Positions 8,919 to 17,331 of a stretch of 64,000 nucleotides of DNA are shown here, piece after piece. The notes below the pieces were generated by a model, which was given only the letters and a program-made list of their open reading frames with translations, was not told the DNA's origin and did no database searches. This stretch comes from Actinomadura kijaniata NBRC 14229. Lineage in GTDB: Bacteria > Actinomycetota > Actinomycetes > Streptosporangiales > Streptosporangiaceae. The stretch's first letter is position 1; the number at the start of each line of letters is the position of its first letter. The position numbers were made by a program, and so were the translations under genes. The DNA is taken from the NCBI RefSeq assembly GCF_001552175.1, contig NZ_BCQR01000008.1, positions 1 to 64,000 of the forward strand, written 5' to 3'.

Positions 8919-10127
8919 ATGGCAGTAGATCCCAAGGCGGTGCTGGAGGGGCGCATCCCGGGCCGGCCTCCGATCGCCCTCGTCCTCGGACTCCTCGGTT
9001 GCTCGCTGTGCGCGGTGGTCGCCCTCGGCATCGACGCGCTGTACGGCGGCTCGGGCTTCTGGGTGGGGCTGCTGCTGGCGTTCCTGCCGATCCCGCTGCT
9101 GGTCGCGCTGGTGCTGGCGCTGGACCGGATGGAGCCCGAGCCGCCCCGCACGCTGCTGCTGTCGTTCATGTGGGGCGCGGGCGTGGCGGTGCTGGGCGCG
9201 CTGGTCCTCAACACCCTCGGGATGCTGTACGTCACCGTGCCCATCTTCGGGGAGGGCAAGGGGCACTTCGTCAGCGCCACCTTCGGCGCGCCGCTGATCG
9301 AGGAGACGCTCAAGGGCGCGGCGCTGTTCGGGCTGCTGTGGTTCCGCCGCAACGAGATCGACGGGTTCGTCGACGGGCTCATCTACGCGGCGCTGGTCGG
9401 CCTCGGCTTCGCGATGATGGAGAACGTCACCTACTACATGCGGGCCTACGAGGAGGGCGGGGCGCAGCAGTTGCAGGCGGTGTTCGTGCTGCGCGGCCTG
9501 ATCGCCCCGCTCAGCCATCCGCTGTTCACCTCCATGACCGGCCTCGGCGTCGCCTACGCCGCCACCCACCGGCGCGGCCAGTGGGCCGCCCCGCTGCTGG
9601 GGCTGGCCGCCGCGATGGTGCTGCACGGCCTGTGGAACGGCTCCACCACCCTCGGCGCGGGCGGCCTGCTGGTGGTGTACGCGCTGGACTTCTGCCTGCT
9701 GCTGGCGCTGCTGGTCGTGGTCTGGGTGGAGCGCCGCCACAACGTCCACCGCATCGAGGCGTACCTGCCGATGTACGCCTCCACCGGCCTGGTCACGCCG
9801 CAGGACGTGCGGATGCTGCGCACCATCCCCACCCGCCGCGCGGCGCGCCGCTGGGCCCGGCTGGTCGGCGGGCACGCCGCCGCCCGCGCCATGGGCGACT
9901 ACCAGCTGGCCGCGACCGAGCTGGCGCTGCTGCACAAGCGCGCCGAACGCGGCGTGGCCGAGCCGCACTGGTTCGTCCAGCGCCGTGACGCGCTGCTGGG
10001 CCTGATGGCGCTGGCGCGGCAGACGTTCCTGCGCGTTCCGCAGCAGCGCCCCAGCCCCCCGCCCTGGGCCCCGCCCGGCCTGTCGGGCTTCTCGCAGCCG
10101 CCGCCGGACCGCCCCTACCGGGGCTGA
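8919..10127 (+). CDS. PrsW-family intramembrane metalloprotease
   Basis: A 402-residue multi-pass membrane protein of the PrsW/CPBP-like protease group. It carries the expected motifs: EETLK (EExxK) in LIEETLKG, MENVTYY, a Ser-His-Pro segment followed by TSMTG, and a late HGLWN. About eight hydrophobic segments fill the first 270 residues; the cytoplasmic tail is basic and ends in Pro-rich sequence. PrsW proteins cleave anti-sigma factors in Bacillus; the substrate here is unknown. TACGCT at 8907-8912 lies exactly 6 nt before the ATG and no Shine-Dalgarno is seen, so the transcript is probably leaderless. It lies between ctaB and ctaA. Confidence 0.88.
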   Translation: MAVDPKAVLEGRIPGRPPIALVLGLLGCSLCAVVALGIDALYGGSGFWVGLLLAFLPIPLLVALVLALDRMEPEPPRTLLLSFMWGAGVAVLGALVLNTLGMLYVTVPIFGEGKGHFVSATFGAPLIEETLKGAALFGLLWFRRNEIDGFVDGLIYAALVGLGFAMMENVTYYMRAYEEGGAQQLQAVFVLRGLIAPLSHPLFTSMTGLGVAYAATHRRGQWAAPLLGLAAAMVLHGLWNGSTTLGAGGLLVVYALDFCLLLALLVVVWVERRHNVHRIEAYLPMYASTGLVTPQDVRMLRTIPTRRAARRWARLVGGHAAARAMGDYQLAATELALLHKRAERGVAEPHWFVQRRDALLGLMALARQTFLRVPQQRPSPPPWAPPGLSGFSQPPPDRPYRG

Positions 10128-10183
10128 GCGACGCGCCTGCGCGGGGGCCGGGTCACGGCGGCCGGAGACCGCCCATACGATTG

Positions 10184-11212
10184 ATGACCGTGGCAACGCG
10201 AACCGAGCCGGTCTCCGGCGCACCCACCTCCCGCAACCCGCTGACCAGGGCACGGGACGCCGTGTGGCACCCCACCCCGGCGTCGTTCCGGCTGCTGGCG
10301 CTGCTGGGTGTGATCGGCAACGCGGGGATCGTCGCGACCGGTGGCGCGGTCCGCGTCACCAAGTCCGGCCTGGGCTGCCCGACCTGGCCCAAGTGCACCG
10401 GCGACAGCCTGGTGCCCACGCACAGCCCCGAGCATCCGGCGATCAACATGGCGATCGAGTTCGGCAACCGGATGCTCACCTTCGCCGTGCTGGCGGTCGG
10501 CCTGGCGGTGTTCGTCGCCGCGCTGCGCCTGCGCCCGCGCCGCCGGGACCTGGTGCGGCTGGCCTTCGCCCAGCCGATGAGCGTGGTCGCCCAGGCCGTC
10601 ATCGGCGGCATCGTCGTGCTCACCAAGCTGCACCCGGCCTCGGTGGGCCTGCACTTCCTGGTCTCCCCGGTCCTGCTGATCTTCTGCGTGGCGCTGTGGG
10701 TCCGCGCGGGGGAGGGCGACGACGCCCCCCGCCCGCTGGTCCCGGCGGGCCTGCGCCGCCTCACCTGGGCCCTGCTGGCCGCCTCCGGCGCGGTCATGGT
10801 CGCCGGGACGGTCGTCACCGGCACCGGCCCGCACGCGGGCGACGACAGCAAGGGCGTGCAGCGCTGGGGCTTCAACATCGAGGACGTCACCCGCTTCCAC
10901 AGCGTCCTCGCCTGGATCACCGTCGCGCTGACGGTCCTGGCGCTGGCCTGGGCGTACCGCTCCAAGGCCCCGGCGCCGGTCCGCCGCCGCGCCGTGGAGC
11001 TGTTCGCCCTGGAGATGGCCCAGGGCCTGGTCGGCTACATCCAGTACTTCACCAACGTCCCCGCGCCGCTGGTGGTGCTGCACATGCTCGGCTCGGTCCT
11101 GATGTGGATCGCCGCCCTGCGCCTGCTGCTGTCGATGCGCGACCGCGGCCCCCTGGCCGCGACCGCCCCCACCCCGTCCCCGACCGACACCCCGGCCCCC
11201 CAGCCCGCCTGA
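10184..11212 (+). CDS. ctaA: heme A synthase (COX15/CtaA family)
   Basis: Oxidises heme O to heme A in the membrane. The protein has eight hydrophobic segments in two four-helix halves. The first extracellular loop carries the Cys pair GCPTWPKC. EFGNR, LHFLVSP, FHSVLA and LHMLGS supply the conserved acidic and heme-binding His residues. TACGAT sits at 10176-10181; this is too close to the ATG at 10184 but ideally placed for a leaderless start at the in-frame GTG at 10190, so the true N-terminus may be two residues shorter. It functions with ctaB just upstream. Confidence 0.93.
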   Translation: MTVATRTEPVSGAPTSRNPLTRARDAVWHPTPASFRLLALLGVIGNAGIVATGGAVRVTKSGLGCPTWPKCTGDSLVPTHSPEHPAINMAIEFGNRMLTFAVLAVGLAVFVAALRLRPRRRDLVRLAFAQPMSVVAQAVIGGIVVLTKLHPASVGLHFLVSPVLLIFCVALWVRAGEGDDAPRPLVPAGLRRLTWALLAASGAVMVAGTVVTGTGPHAGDDSKGVQRWGFNIEDVTRFHSVLAWITVALTVLALAWAYRSKAPAPVRRRAVELFALEMAQGLVGYIQYFTNVPAPLVVLHMLGSVLMWIAALRLLLSMRDRGPLAATAPTPSPTDTPAPQPA

Positions 11213-11224
11213 GCCCTGCCGGGG

Positions 11225-12946
11225 TCAGGGCTTCTTGGCCAGGAAGGCGCGGAGGCGGTCCAGGGGCCAGGTGTTGATCACGTCGTCGGGGGTGAGCCAG
11301 CCGCGCTGGGCGGTGCCGACGCCGTAGCGGAGGTTCCGGAAGTGCGCCACGGCGTGGGCGTCGGTGTCGATGGAGAACTTCACGCCGTACCGCAGGGCGC
11401 GGCGGATCAGGTCGGCGGGCAGGTCGAGGCGGTCGGGGAAGCAGTCGATCTCCATGGCGGTGCCGGTGCGGGCGGCGGCCGCGAAGACCTCGTCCCAGTC
11501 GGCGTCCACCGGGGCGCGGCGGCCGATGCTGCGGGCCGTGGGGTGGCCGATCACGTGGACGTGCGGGTTCTCGCAGGCGGTGACGAACCGCCGGGTCATC
11601 GCCGCCCGGTCCTGGGTGAAGTGCGAGTGGACCGACGCCACCAGCACGTCGAAGCCCGCCAGGAAGTCGGCGTCCCAGTCCACGCCGCCGTCGGGGTCGA
11701 TGTTCAGCTCGGCGCCGTGCAGGATCGTCAGGTCCGGATACTCCTTCTGGAGCTCGCGGATCCGCTCGCGCTGGGCGAGGATCTTCTCGTCGGTCATGCG
11801 CTGCATGACCAGGTTCGGGGCGTGGTCGGTGATCGCGTAGTACTCCAGGCCGCGGTCGGCGGCGGCCGCGACCATCCGCTCCAGCGGGGCGGTGCCGTCG
11901 GTCAGGTCGGTGTGGGTGTGCAGGTCGCCCCGGATGTCCTCGGCGGTGACCAGGCGCGGCAGCCGGTCCTCGCGGGCGGCCTCGATCTCGCCGCCGTCCT
12001 CGCGGAGCGTCGGCGGGATCCAGGGCAGGCCGAGGCGCTCGTAGACCTCCTCCTCGGTCTCGGAGACGACCAGCTCGCCGGAGTCGTTGTCGAACAGGCC
12101 GTACTCCGACAGCTTCAGGCCCTGGCGGACCGCGATCTCGCGGGTGCGGATGTTGTGGGCCTGGGACCCGGTGAAGTACTGGAGCGCGGCGCCCCACGCC
12201 TCCGGCGGGACCACGCGCAGATCCACCTGGAGGCCCGTGGTGGTGCGGACGGAGGTCTTCTTGTCACCGCCCGCGATGACCTCGCCCACCAGGGGCAGCG
12301 CCGTGAACGCCTCCATCAGCGGGCGCGGGTCGTCGGAGGCGGCCAGCACGTCCACGTCGCCGATCGTCTCGCGCATCCGGCGCAGCGACCCCGCGTGGGT
12401 GATCTTCCGGCAGCCCGGGACGTCCCGCAGCGCCGCCACGATCTCGTCGGCCAGCTCGGCGGCCACGTCGACCAGGACCCGCTCCCCGGCCTGCCGCATC
12501 AGCTCGATGCCGTGCCGGATGTTGTCCTCGGACTTGGCCCCGAAGCCCTTCAGCCCGCGCAGCCGCCCCCGCTCCACGGCCTCCGACAGCTCCGCCACCG
12601 AGGAGACGCCGAGCTCCTGGTAGAGGATCAGGGCCTTCTTGGGGCCGAGGGTCGGGATCGCCGTCAGCGCGCGGACCCCGGCGGGGATCTGCGCGCGCAG
12701 CTCCTCCACCTGCCGGATCGTGCCGGTGGCGTTGTAGTCGGCGAGCTTCTTGGCGATCGCCTCGCCCACGGTGGGGATCTTCTTGAGCCCGGCCAGGCTC
12801 AGCGTGGAGATGTCCTCGGGGTGGCCGGCGACCGCCCGGGCCGCCTTCTCGTACGCCCTGATCTTGAACGCGTCGCCGCCCGTGATGGACAGCAGGTCCG
12901 CCAGTTCCTGGATGAGGGCCGCCGCCTCGTCGTTCGCCCGTGCCAT
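11225..12946 (-). CDS. polX: DNA polymerase/3'-5' exonuclease PolX (Pol beta-like core with PHP domain)
   Basis: Family X polymerase likely to act in base excision or end repair. Order in the 573 residues: helix-hairpin-helix 8-kDa region (about 1-90, with KIPTVGEAIAKKL), a second HhH (about 95-150), the nucleotidyltransferase core with GS at 186-187 and GDVDV (196-200; D197, D199) plus VDLRVV (D242), then a C-terminal PHP phosphoesterase from HTH at 343-345. All metal-binding acids and His of the PHP domain seem intact, so it should have exonuclease activity. TAGGCT lies 6 nt upstream of the ATG, suggesting a leaderless message. It converges on ctaA, 12 bp away. Confidence 0.93.
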   Translation of the reverse strand: MARANDEAAALIQELADLLSITGGDAFKIRAYEKAARAVAGHPEDISTLSLAGLKKIPTVGEAIAKKLADYNATGTIRQVEELRAQIPAGVRALTAIPTLGPKKALILYQELGVSSVAELSEAVERGRLRGLKGFGAKSEDNIRHGIELMRQAGERVLVDVAAELADEIVAALRDVPGCRKITHAGSLRRMRETIGDVDVLAASDDPRPLMEAFTALPLVGEVIAGGDKKTSVRTTTGLQVDLRVVPPEAWGAALQYFTGSQAHNIRTREIAVRQGLKLSEYGLFDNDSGELVVSETEEEVYERLGLPWIPPTLREDGGEIEAAREDRLPRLVTAEDIRGDLHTHTDLTDGTAPLERMVAAAADRGLEYYAITDHAPNLVMQRMTDEKILAQRERIRELQKEYPDLTILHGAELNIDPDGGVDWDADFLAGFDVLVASVHSHFTQDRAAMTRRFVTACENPHVHVIGHPTARSIGRRAPVDADWDEVFAAAARTGTAMEIDCFPDRLDLPADLIRRALRYGVKFSIDTDAHAVAHFRNLRYGVGTAQRGWLTPDDVINTWPLDRLRAFLAKKP

Positions 12947-12990
12947 GGGGCAAGCCTACGAGGCGGCACCGACACTCTTGATCAGCGCGG

Positions 12991-13830
12991 TCAGCGCAGC
13001 GGGGCGACCGGGCCGTCGGGGCGGTCGTAGCGGCCCTCGACGACCTCCTCCACGATCCCCTGGACCTCGTCCTCGGACAGGAGGCGGAAGCCGTCGGCGT
13101 CCACCACCGCGATCGTCGGGTAGATCCGGCGGGTCCGGTCGGGGCCGCCGGTCGCCGAGTCGTCGTCGGCGGCGTCGTACAGGGCGTGCACGCAGACCGC
13201 CGCGGCCTCGCGCTCGGTGAGGTCGTCGCGGTAGAGCTTCTTCAACGCGCCGTTCGCCCACGGCGAGCCCGACCCGTCGGCGTGGAAGCGGCGCACCTCC
13301 TGCGGCGCGCCGGTGATGTCGTAGCCGTAGATCCGGCCGGCGCCCTCGTCCGGGTCGTAGCCCGCCAGCATCGGCACCACGGCGAGGCCCTGCAGCGCCG
13401 CGCCCAGGTTGGCCTGCACGACCGCGCCGAGGCGGCGGGCCTTGCCGGGCAGCGACAGCGGCGCGGACTCCATCTTCTCGTAGTGCTCCAGCTCGACCTG
13501 GAACAGCCGGACCATCTCCATCGCCAGCCCGACCGTCCCGGCGAACGCGACCGCCGAGTACTCGTCGCCGCGGGCGACCTTGTCCAGCTCCCGGTAGGCG
13601 ATCCGGTTGCCCTGGGTGGCGCGCCGGTCCCCGGCCATCATGACCCCGCCCGGGTAGGTCAGCGCCAGGATGGTGGTGCCGTGCGGCAGCTCCATCGTCA
13701 GCTCGCGCTCGGGGAGGCGGTTGACGGGCAGCAGGTCCGGCGAGTGGACGCGCAGGAAGTCCACGAACGACGGCGCGCCCGCCTCGAAGTACTCGGGCGG
13801 CAGCCCCTGGTCCTCGAACGTTCCGGTCAC
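12991..13830 (-). CDS. 20S proteasome beta subunit, stand-alone copy
   Basis: An Ntn-hydrolase of 279 residues close to actinobacterial PrcB. The propeptide is about 51 residues and ends in PHG; the mature chain would start at Thr52. In mature numbering Thr1, Asp17 and Lys33 are all present (in AGDRRATQG and RELDKV), so it should be catalytically competent. The GTG at 13830 has a GGGGAGGGGA ribosome site. No alpha subunit (prcA), Pup or ATPase gene lies nearby: the neighbours are polX and an EamA transporter. It is probably a second beta subunit in addition to a canonical prcBA locus elsewhere, though the window cannot show that. It could form mixed or alternative cores. Confidence 0.9.
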   Translation of the reverse strand: MTGTFEDQGLPPEYFEAGAPSFVDFLRVHSPDLLPVNRLPERELTMELPHGTTILALTYPGGVMMAGDRRATQGNRIAYRELDKVARGDEYSAVAFAGTVGLAMEMVRLFQVELEHYEKMESAPLSLPGKARRLGAVVQANLGAALQGLAVVPMLAGYDPDEGAGRIYGYDITGAPQEVRRFHADGSGSPWANGALKKLYRDDLTEREAAAVCVHALYDAADDDSATGGPDRTRRIYPTIAVVDADGFRLLSEDEVQGIVEEVVEGRYDRPDGPVAPLR

Positions 13831-13945
13831 GGCGCGTCCCCTCCCCGCATCGTCCACTGGCCCTGGTCTCGCAACGCGTTCGATCCTTCCACGCCCGAAG
13901 GTGCGGTCGCCACCTCGCACCGCGCCCGGCGCCGCGGAGGCCCGG

Positions 13946-14878
13946 TCACACCTCGGGGGCCCCGGGCGGCTGCTTGGCGCTGAGCGTCACCCCGGCGCAG
14001 GCGACCATGACGCACACGACCGCGACCCACTGGCGGCCCGACAGCACCTCGTTCAGCAGCAGGAGGCCGATCAGCGCGGCCACGGCGGGCTCCAGGCTCA
14101 TCAGGATGCCGAACACGCGGGCGGGCATGCGCCGCAGCGCCTCCATCTCCAGCGAGTAGGGGATCACCGACGACAGCAGGCCGATGCCCAGGCCGAGCAG
14201 CAGGACCTGGGGGTCCAGCAGCCCGGCCCCGCCGCCGGCCACGCCCACCGGCAGCAGCACCACCCCGGCGACCAGGCTGGCCAGCGCCAGGCCGGTGGAG
14301 CCGGAGAAGCTCTTGCCGGTCGCGGCGGTCAGCAGGATGTAGGCGGCCCAGCCGACCCCGGCCAGCGCCGCCAGGCCGACGCCGACCAGGTCCAGGTCGC
14401 CGCCGCCCCGGGCCAGCATCAGCACCCCGGCGCCCGCCAGCGCCGCCCACGCCAGGTCGCGGGGGCGGCGCGAACCGATGATCGACACCGCCAGGGGGCC
14501 GAGGAACTCGATCGTCACCGCGACGCCCAGCGGGATCCGGGAGAACGACAGGTAGATGGACAGGTTCATGCCCGCCAGGACCACGCCCAGCCCGGCCGCC
14601 ACCGCCAGCGAGCGCGGCGAGTGGTCGCGCAGCACCGTCCGCAGCGCCCGGCGGGCGATGAACGCCAGCACGATCGCCGAGGTCAGCAGCCGCAGCGTCA
14701 CCACGCCGGTGGGCGGCAGCCGGTCGAACAGGTGCTTGGCGACGCCCGCGCCGAGCTGCACCGACAGGATGCCGAGCAGGATCAGCGCCGGGGGCGGCAC
14801 CGACCCCAGCGACAGGGTGACGGCGCGGCGCGGCCGCCCCGCGTCACCGAACGAACCGGGGGCCTGAGCGAGGGCCAA
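13946..14878 (-). CDS. EamA/RhtA-like drug/metabolite transporter
   Basis: A ten-helix inner-membrane protein of 310 residues with the two-fold EamA repeat; the second half ends with SLEPAVAALIGLLLLNE, a hallmark of this family. Related proteins such as RhtA export threonine or homoserine; the substrate here is not known. The start appears to be TTG at 14878, preceded by a GGGAGTGA site that overlaps the stop of the ABC permease gene. That spacing (3 bp) suggests it is the third gene of the ABC operon. Confidence 0.82.
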   Translation of the reverse strand: MALAQAPGSFGDAGRPRRAVTLSLGSVPPPALILLGILSVQLGAGVAKHLFDRLPPTGVVTLRLLTSAIVLAFIARRALRTVLRDHSPRSLAVAAGLGVVLAGMNLSIYLSFSRIPLGVAVTIEFLGPLAVSIIGSRRPRDLAWAALAGAGVLMLARGGGDLDLVGVGLAALAGVGWAAYILLTAATGKSFSGSTGLALASLVAGVVLLPVGVAGGGAGLLDPQVLLLGLGIGLLSSVIPYSLEMEALRRMPARVFGILMSLEPAVAALIGLLLLNEVLSGRQWVAVVCVMVACAGVTLSAKQPPGAPEV

Positions 14879-14881
14879 GGG

Positions 14882-15667
14882 TCACTCCCACCTGAAGAAG
14901 CGGGCGGCCAGCACCAGTCCGGCGACCGCCCAGACGGCCAGCACCAGCAGCGGCTTGCCGGGCAGGGCCGCGCCGTGCTGGAGGACCTGCCGCAGCCCGT
15001 CGGCCAGCGCCGAGATCGGCAGCAGCTCCAGGGCGGAGCGTACCGGGGCGGGAAACTTGTCCAAAGGGAATATCACGCCGCCGACCGCCAGCAGCAGGAC
15101 GTAGACCAGGTTGGCGGCGGCCAGGGTCGCCTCGGCGCGCAGCGTCCCGGCCATCAGCAGCCCGAACCCGCTGAACGCGGCCGTCCCGGCCAGCAGCAGC
15201 GCCAGCACCGACAGCGGGTCGCCGTGCGGGCTCCAGCCGAGCGCCAGCGCCACCGCGCAGATCACCACGGCCTGCAACGCCTCCACCAGCACGACCGTGA
15301 GGGTCTTGGCGAGGATCAGGCCGGACCGCGGCAGGGGGGTGGCTCCCAGACGCTTGAGCACCCCGTAGCGGCGCTCGAAGCCGGTGCCGATGGCCTGCCC
15401 GGTGAACGCGGTGGACATCACGGCCAGGGCCAGCACGCCCGGGGCGAGGAAGTCCACGCGCTTCCCGGGCCCGAGGTCCAGCAGCGAGGTCGCCGAGAAC
15501 AGGGTGAGCAGCACCACCGGAATGATGAGCGTCAGGAGCAGCTGCTCGCCGTTGCGCAGCAGCGCCACCAGCTCGTACCGGGTCTGCGCCGCGATCATCT
15601 TCGCCGGCGGCGCCGCGCCCGGGGCGGGGGTCAGGTCCAGCCGGGGGGCGGGGGAGGAGGCGGTCAC
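14882..15667 (-). CDS. ABC-2 type exporter permease
   Basis: Membrane component of a DrrB-like exporter, 261 residues with six hydrophobic segments after a Pro/Ala-rich N-terminus. It contains the ABC-2 feature GTGFERRYGVLKRLGATPLPR before the second helix pair. The GTG start at 15667 overlaps the stop of the ATPase gene as GTGA, so the two are translationally coupled. In many actinomycetes this ATPase/permease pair sits directly beside sufR; here about 9.5 kb of other genes separate them. Its substrate is unknown. Confidence 0.88.
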   Translation of the reverse strand: MTASSPAPRLDLTPAPGAAPPAKMIAAQTRYELVALLRNGEQLLLTLIIPVVLLTLFSATSLLDLGPGKRVDFLAPGVLALAVMSTAFTGQAIGTGFERRYGVLKRLGATPLPRSGLILAKTLTVVLVEALQAVVICAVALALGWSPHGDPLSVLALLLAGTAAFSGFGLLMAGTLRAEATLAAANLVYVLLLAVGGVIFPLDKFPAPVRSALELLPISALADGLRQVLQHGAALPGKPLLVLAVWAVAGLVLAARFFRWE

Positions 15668-16590
15668 GAGCGAAGCTCCCGTCCGGTGAGTTCCAGGAAG
15701 ACGTCCTCCAGGGTGCGCCGCTCGATCCGCAGGTCCTCGGTGAGCACGCCGTGCGAGGCGCACCAGGCGGTGACGGTGGCCAGCAGCTCGGGCCGCACGT
15801 CGCCCTCGACCAGGTAGTGCCCGGCCGGGGACTCCTTGGCGGCGCTGCCCGCCGGGAGCGCGGCCAGCAGCTCGTCCAGGCCGAGGCCGGGCCGGGCGCG
15901 GAAGCGCAGCTGGCGTTCGGCGCCGGTGAGCTCGGCGGGGGAGCCCTCGGCCACCACCCGGCCGTGATCGACGATCACGACGTGGTCGGCGAGCCGTTCG
16001 GCCTCCTCCATGTGGTGGGTGGTGAGCACCACCGACACCCCGGCGGCGCGCAGCTCCTCCACCAGCTCCCAGGTGGCGTGCCGGGCCTGCGGGTCCAGCC
16101 CGGTGGTCGGCTCGTCCAGGAACACCAGCTCGGGCCGCCCGACGAGGGCGACGGCCAGCGACAGCCGCTGCTGCTGCCCGCCCGACAGCCGCCGGAACGG
16201 CGTGCGCGCGTGCTCGGCCAGCCCGAGCCGGTCCAGCAGCGCCGCCGGGTCCAGCGGACGGGCGTGCAGGGAGGCCACCAGCCTCAGGAACTCGCCCGCC
16301 CGGGCGGTGCCGGGCACGCCGCCCGACTGCGGCATGACGCCGACCCTGGGCTTCAGCGCGCGGGCGTCGGCGACCGGGTCGAGGCCGAGCACGCGGACGG
16401 TGCCGCCGTCGGCGCGCCGGAAGCCCTCGCAGATCTCGATCGTGGTGGTCTTGCCCGCCCCGTTGGGGCCGAGCAGCGCGGTCACCCGTTCCCGCCCGGC
16501 GGTCAGCGACAGCCCGTCCACGGCGGTGGTCGCTCCGTAACGCTTGACCAACGCGTCGAGTGCGACGGCGCTGTCCTCGGGGGGTGTCAT
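15664..16590 (-). CDS. ABC-2 exporter ATP-binding protein (DrrA-like)
   Basis: Cytoplasmic ATPase of 308 residues that powers the adjacent permease. Walker [11 protein letters not shown]-loop MPQSGG, signature LSGGQQQR, Walker [14 protein letters not shown] and switch His TTHH are all intact. A C-terminal domain of about 80 residues ends in [11 protein letters not shown], typical of DrrA/CcmA-like exporter ATPases. TAAACT lies 7 nt before the ATG without a Shine-Dalgarno, so transcription is probably leaderless. It leads an operon with the permease and EamA gene. Confidence 0.92.
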   Translation of the reverse strand: MTPPEDSAVALDALVKRYGATTAVDGLSLTAGRERVTALLGPNGAGKTTTIEICEGFRRADGGTVRVLGLDPVADARALKPRVGVMPQSGGVPGTARAGEFLRLVASLHARPLDPAALLDRLGLAEHARTPFRRLSGGQQQRLSLAVALVGRPELVFLDEPTTGLDPQARHATWELVEELRAAGVSVVLTTHHMEEAERLADHVVIVDHGRVVAEGSPAELTGAERQLRFRARPGLGLDELLAALPAGSAAKESPAGHYLVEGDVRPELLATVTAWCASHGVLTEDLRIERRTLEDVFLELTGRELRS

Positions 16591-16791
16591 GGAGTCGAGT
16601 TTAGGCCGGGGTGGCGGGGGATCAGCGCAGACCCTCCCCGCAGGCCCCGGGTGGGGCGCCCCGGCCCCCGGCGGCCGGTGTTCGGCCGGCGCCCGCCCGG
16701 CCGCATGGCAAGGATCCGGTCAAGAAACTGGACAGTCAGCATCAAATCGGTTAAACCGTTTCCGCACGAGTCGTCGAGCGCGGGGGGACCG

Positions 16792-17058
16792 ATGGCGCTG
16801 TCGCGGGCCGAGAGGCGGACCCTGGACGAGATCGCCCGGCGGGTCGCCGCCGAGGACCCCGAGTACGCCCGCCGCCTGTCGGCGTTCGGGGGCCACGAGG
16901 CCGGCGCGCTCGGCCTGCCCGCGCGCCGCTCCCTGCTGCCGGTCGTGCTGGTCGGCGTGCTGCTGGCGGTCTCCTTCGCCGCCTTCGCGGTCGCGACCGC
17001 GCGCCGGGACGGCGGGGAGCCGGCCCGCCGCGCCCCGCACGTGCTGCTGCGCCCCTGA
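16792..17058 (+). CDS. DUF3040 small membrane protein
   Basis: An 88-residue protein with the DUF3040 pattern: it opens with LSRAERRTLDEIARRVAAEDP, followed by a basic linker and a single membrane helix at about residues 46-66, then a short basic tail. DUF3040 proteins are common in actinomycetes and have no known function. The ATG follows a GGGGGGACC stretch that could act as ribosome site. It is monocistronic: a strong intrinsic terminator follows 20 bp downstream. Confidence 0.82.
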   Translation: MALSRAERRTLDEIARRVAAEDPEYARRLSAFGGHEAGALGLPARRSLLPVVLVGVLLAVSFAAFAVATARRDGGEPARRAPHVLLRP

Positions 17059-17077
17059 CCCCGCAGGACCCGGACCG

Positions 17078-17109
17078 GGCGGTGGACCCCTCGGGTCCAC
17101 CGCCTTTTT
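17078..17109 (+). terminator. intrinsic terminator with T-tract after the DUF3040 gene
   Basis: A perfect 12-bp stem, GGCGGTGGACCC (17078-17089) against GGGTCCACCGCC (17093-17104), with a CTC loop, followed directly by TTTTT. It isolates the arginine deiminase island from upstream transcription. Confidence 0.92.
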
Positions 17110-17331
17110 CGCGTCGCCGAATAATCCCGGAAGCAAATTCCCGCCAAGTGCGCGCCAAGTCCCCGCCAGGCGCGAAGGAAAGGCGAAAACTATTCGGGCG
17201 AACTTCGCGAATCGGTGCGGCGCGGTCGTCGGTGGATCAAGTTTCGGCGGAAAGCCGCAGGGGAATTCCCTGCATGTCGCGCGCCGCTCGGCGATGCTTC
17301 ACGGGCTTCACACTCGGTCGGGGGGACGAGA
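17110..17331 (+). promoter_or_regulatory. leader region of the arginine deiminase island
   Basis: This 222-bp stretch between the terminator and arcD1 is richer in A/T than its surroundings in its first 100 bp. It contains repeated CGCCAAGT elements near 17140-17160, a 10-bp palindrome GGGAATTCCC (17261-17270) and a small GCGG/CCGC hairpin near 17247-17259. I found no clear FNR-type or ARG-box site and no firm -10/-35 pair. The island promoter is presumably here. Confidence 0.4.
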
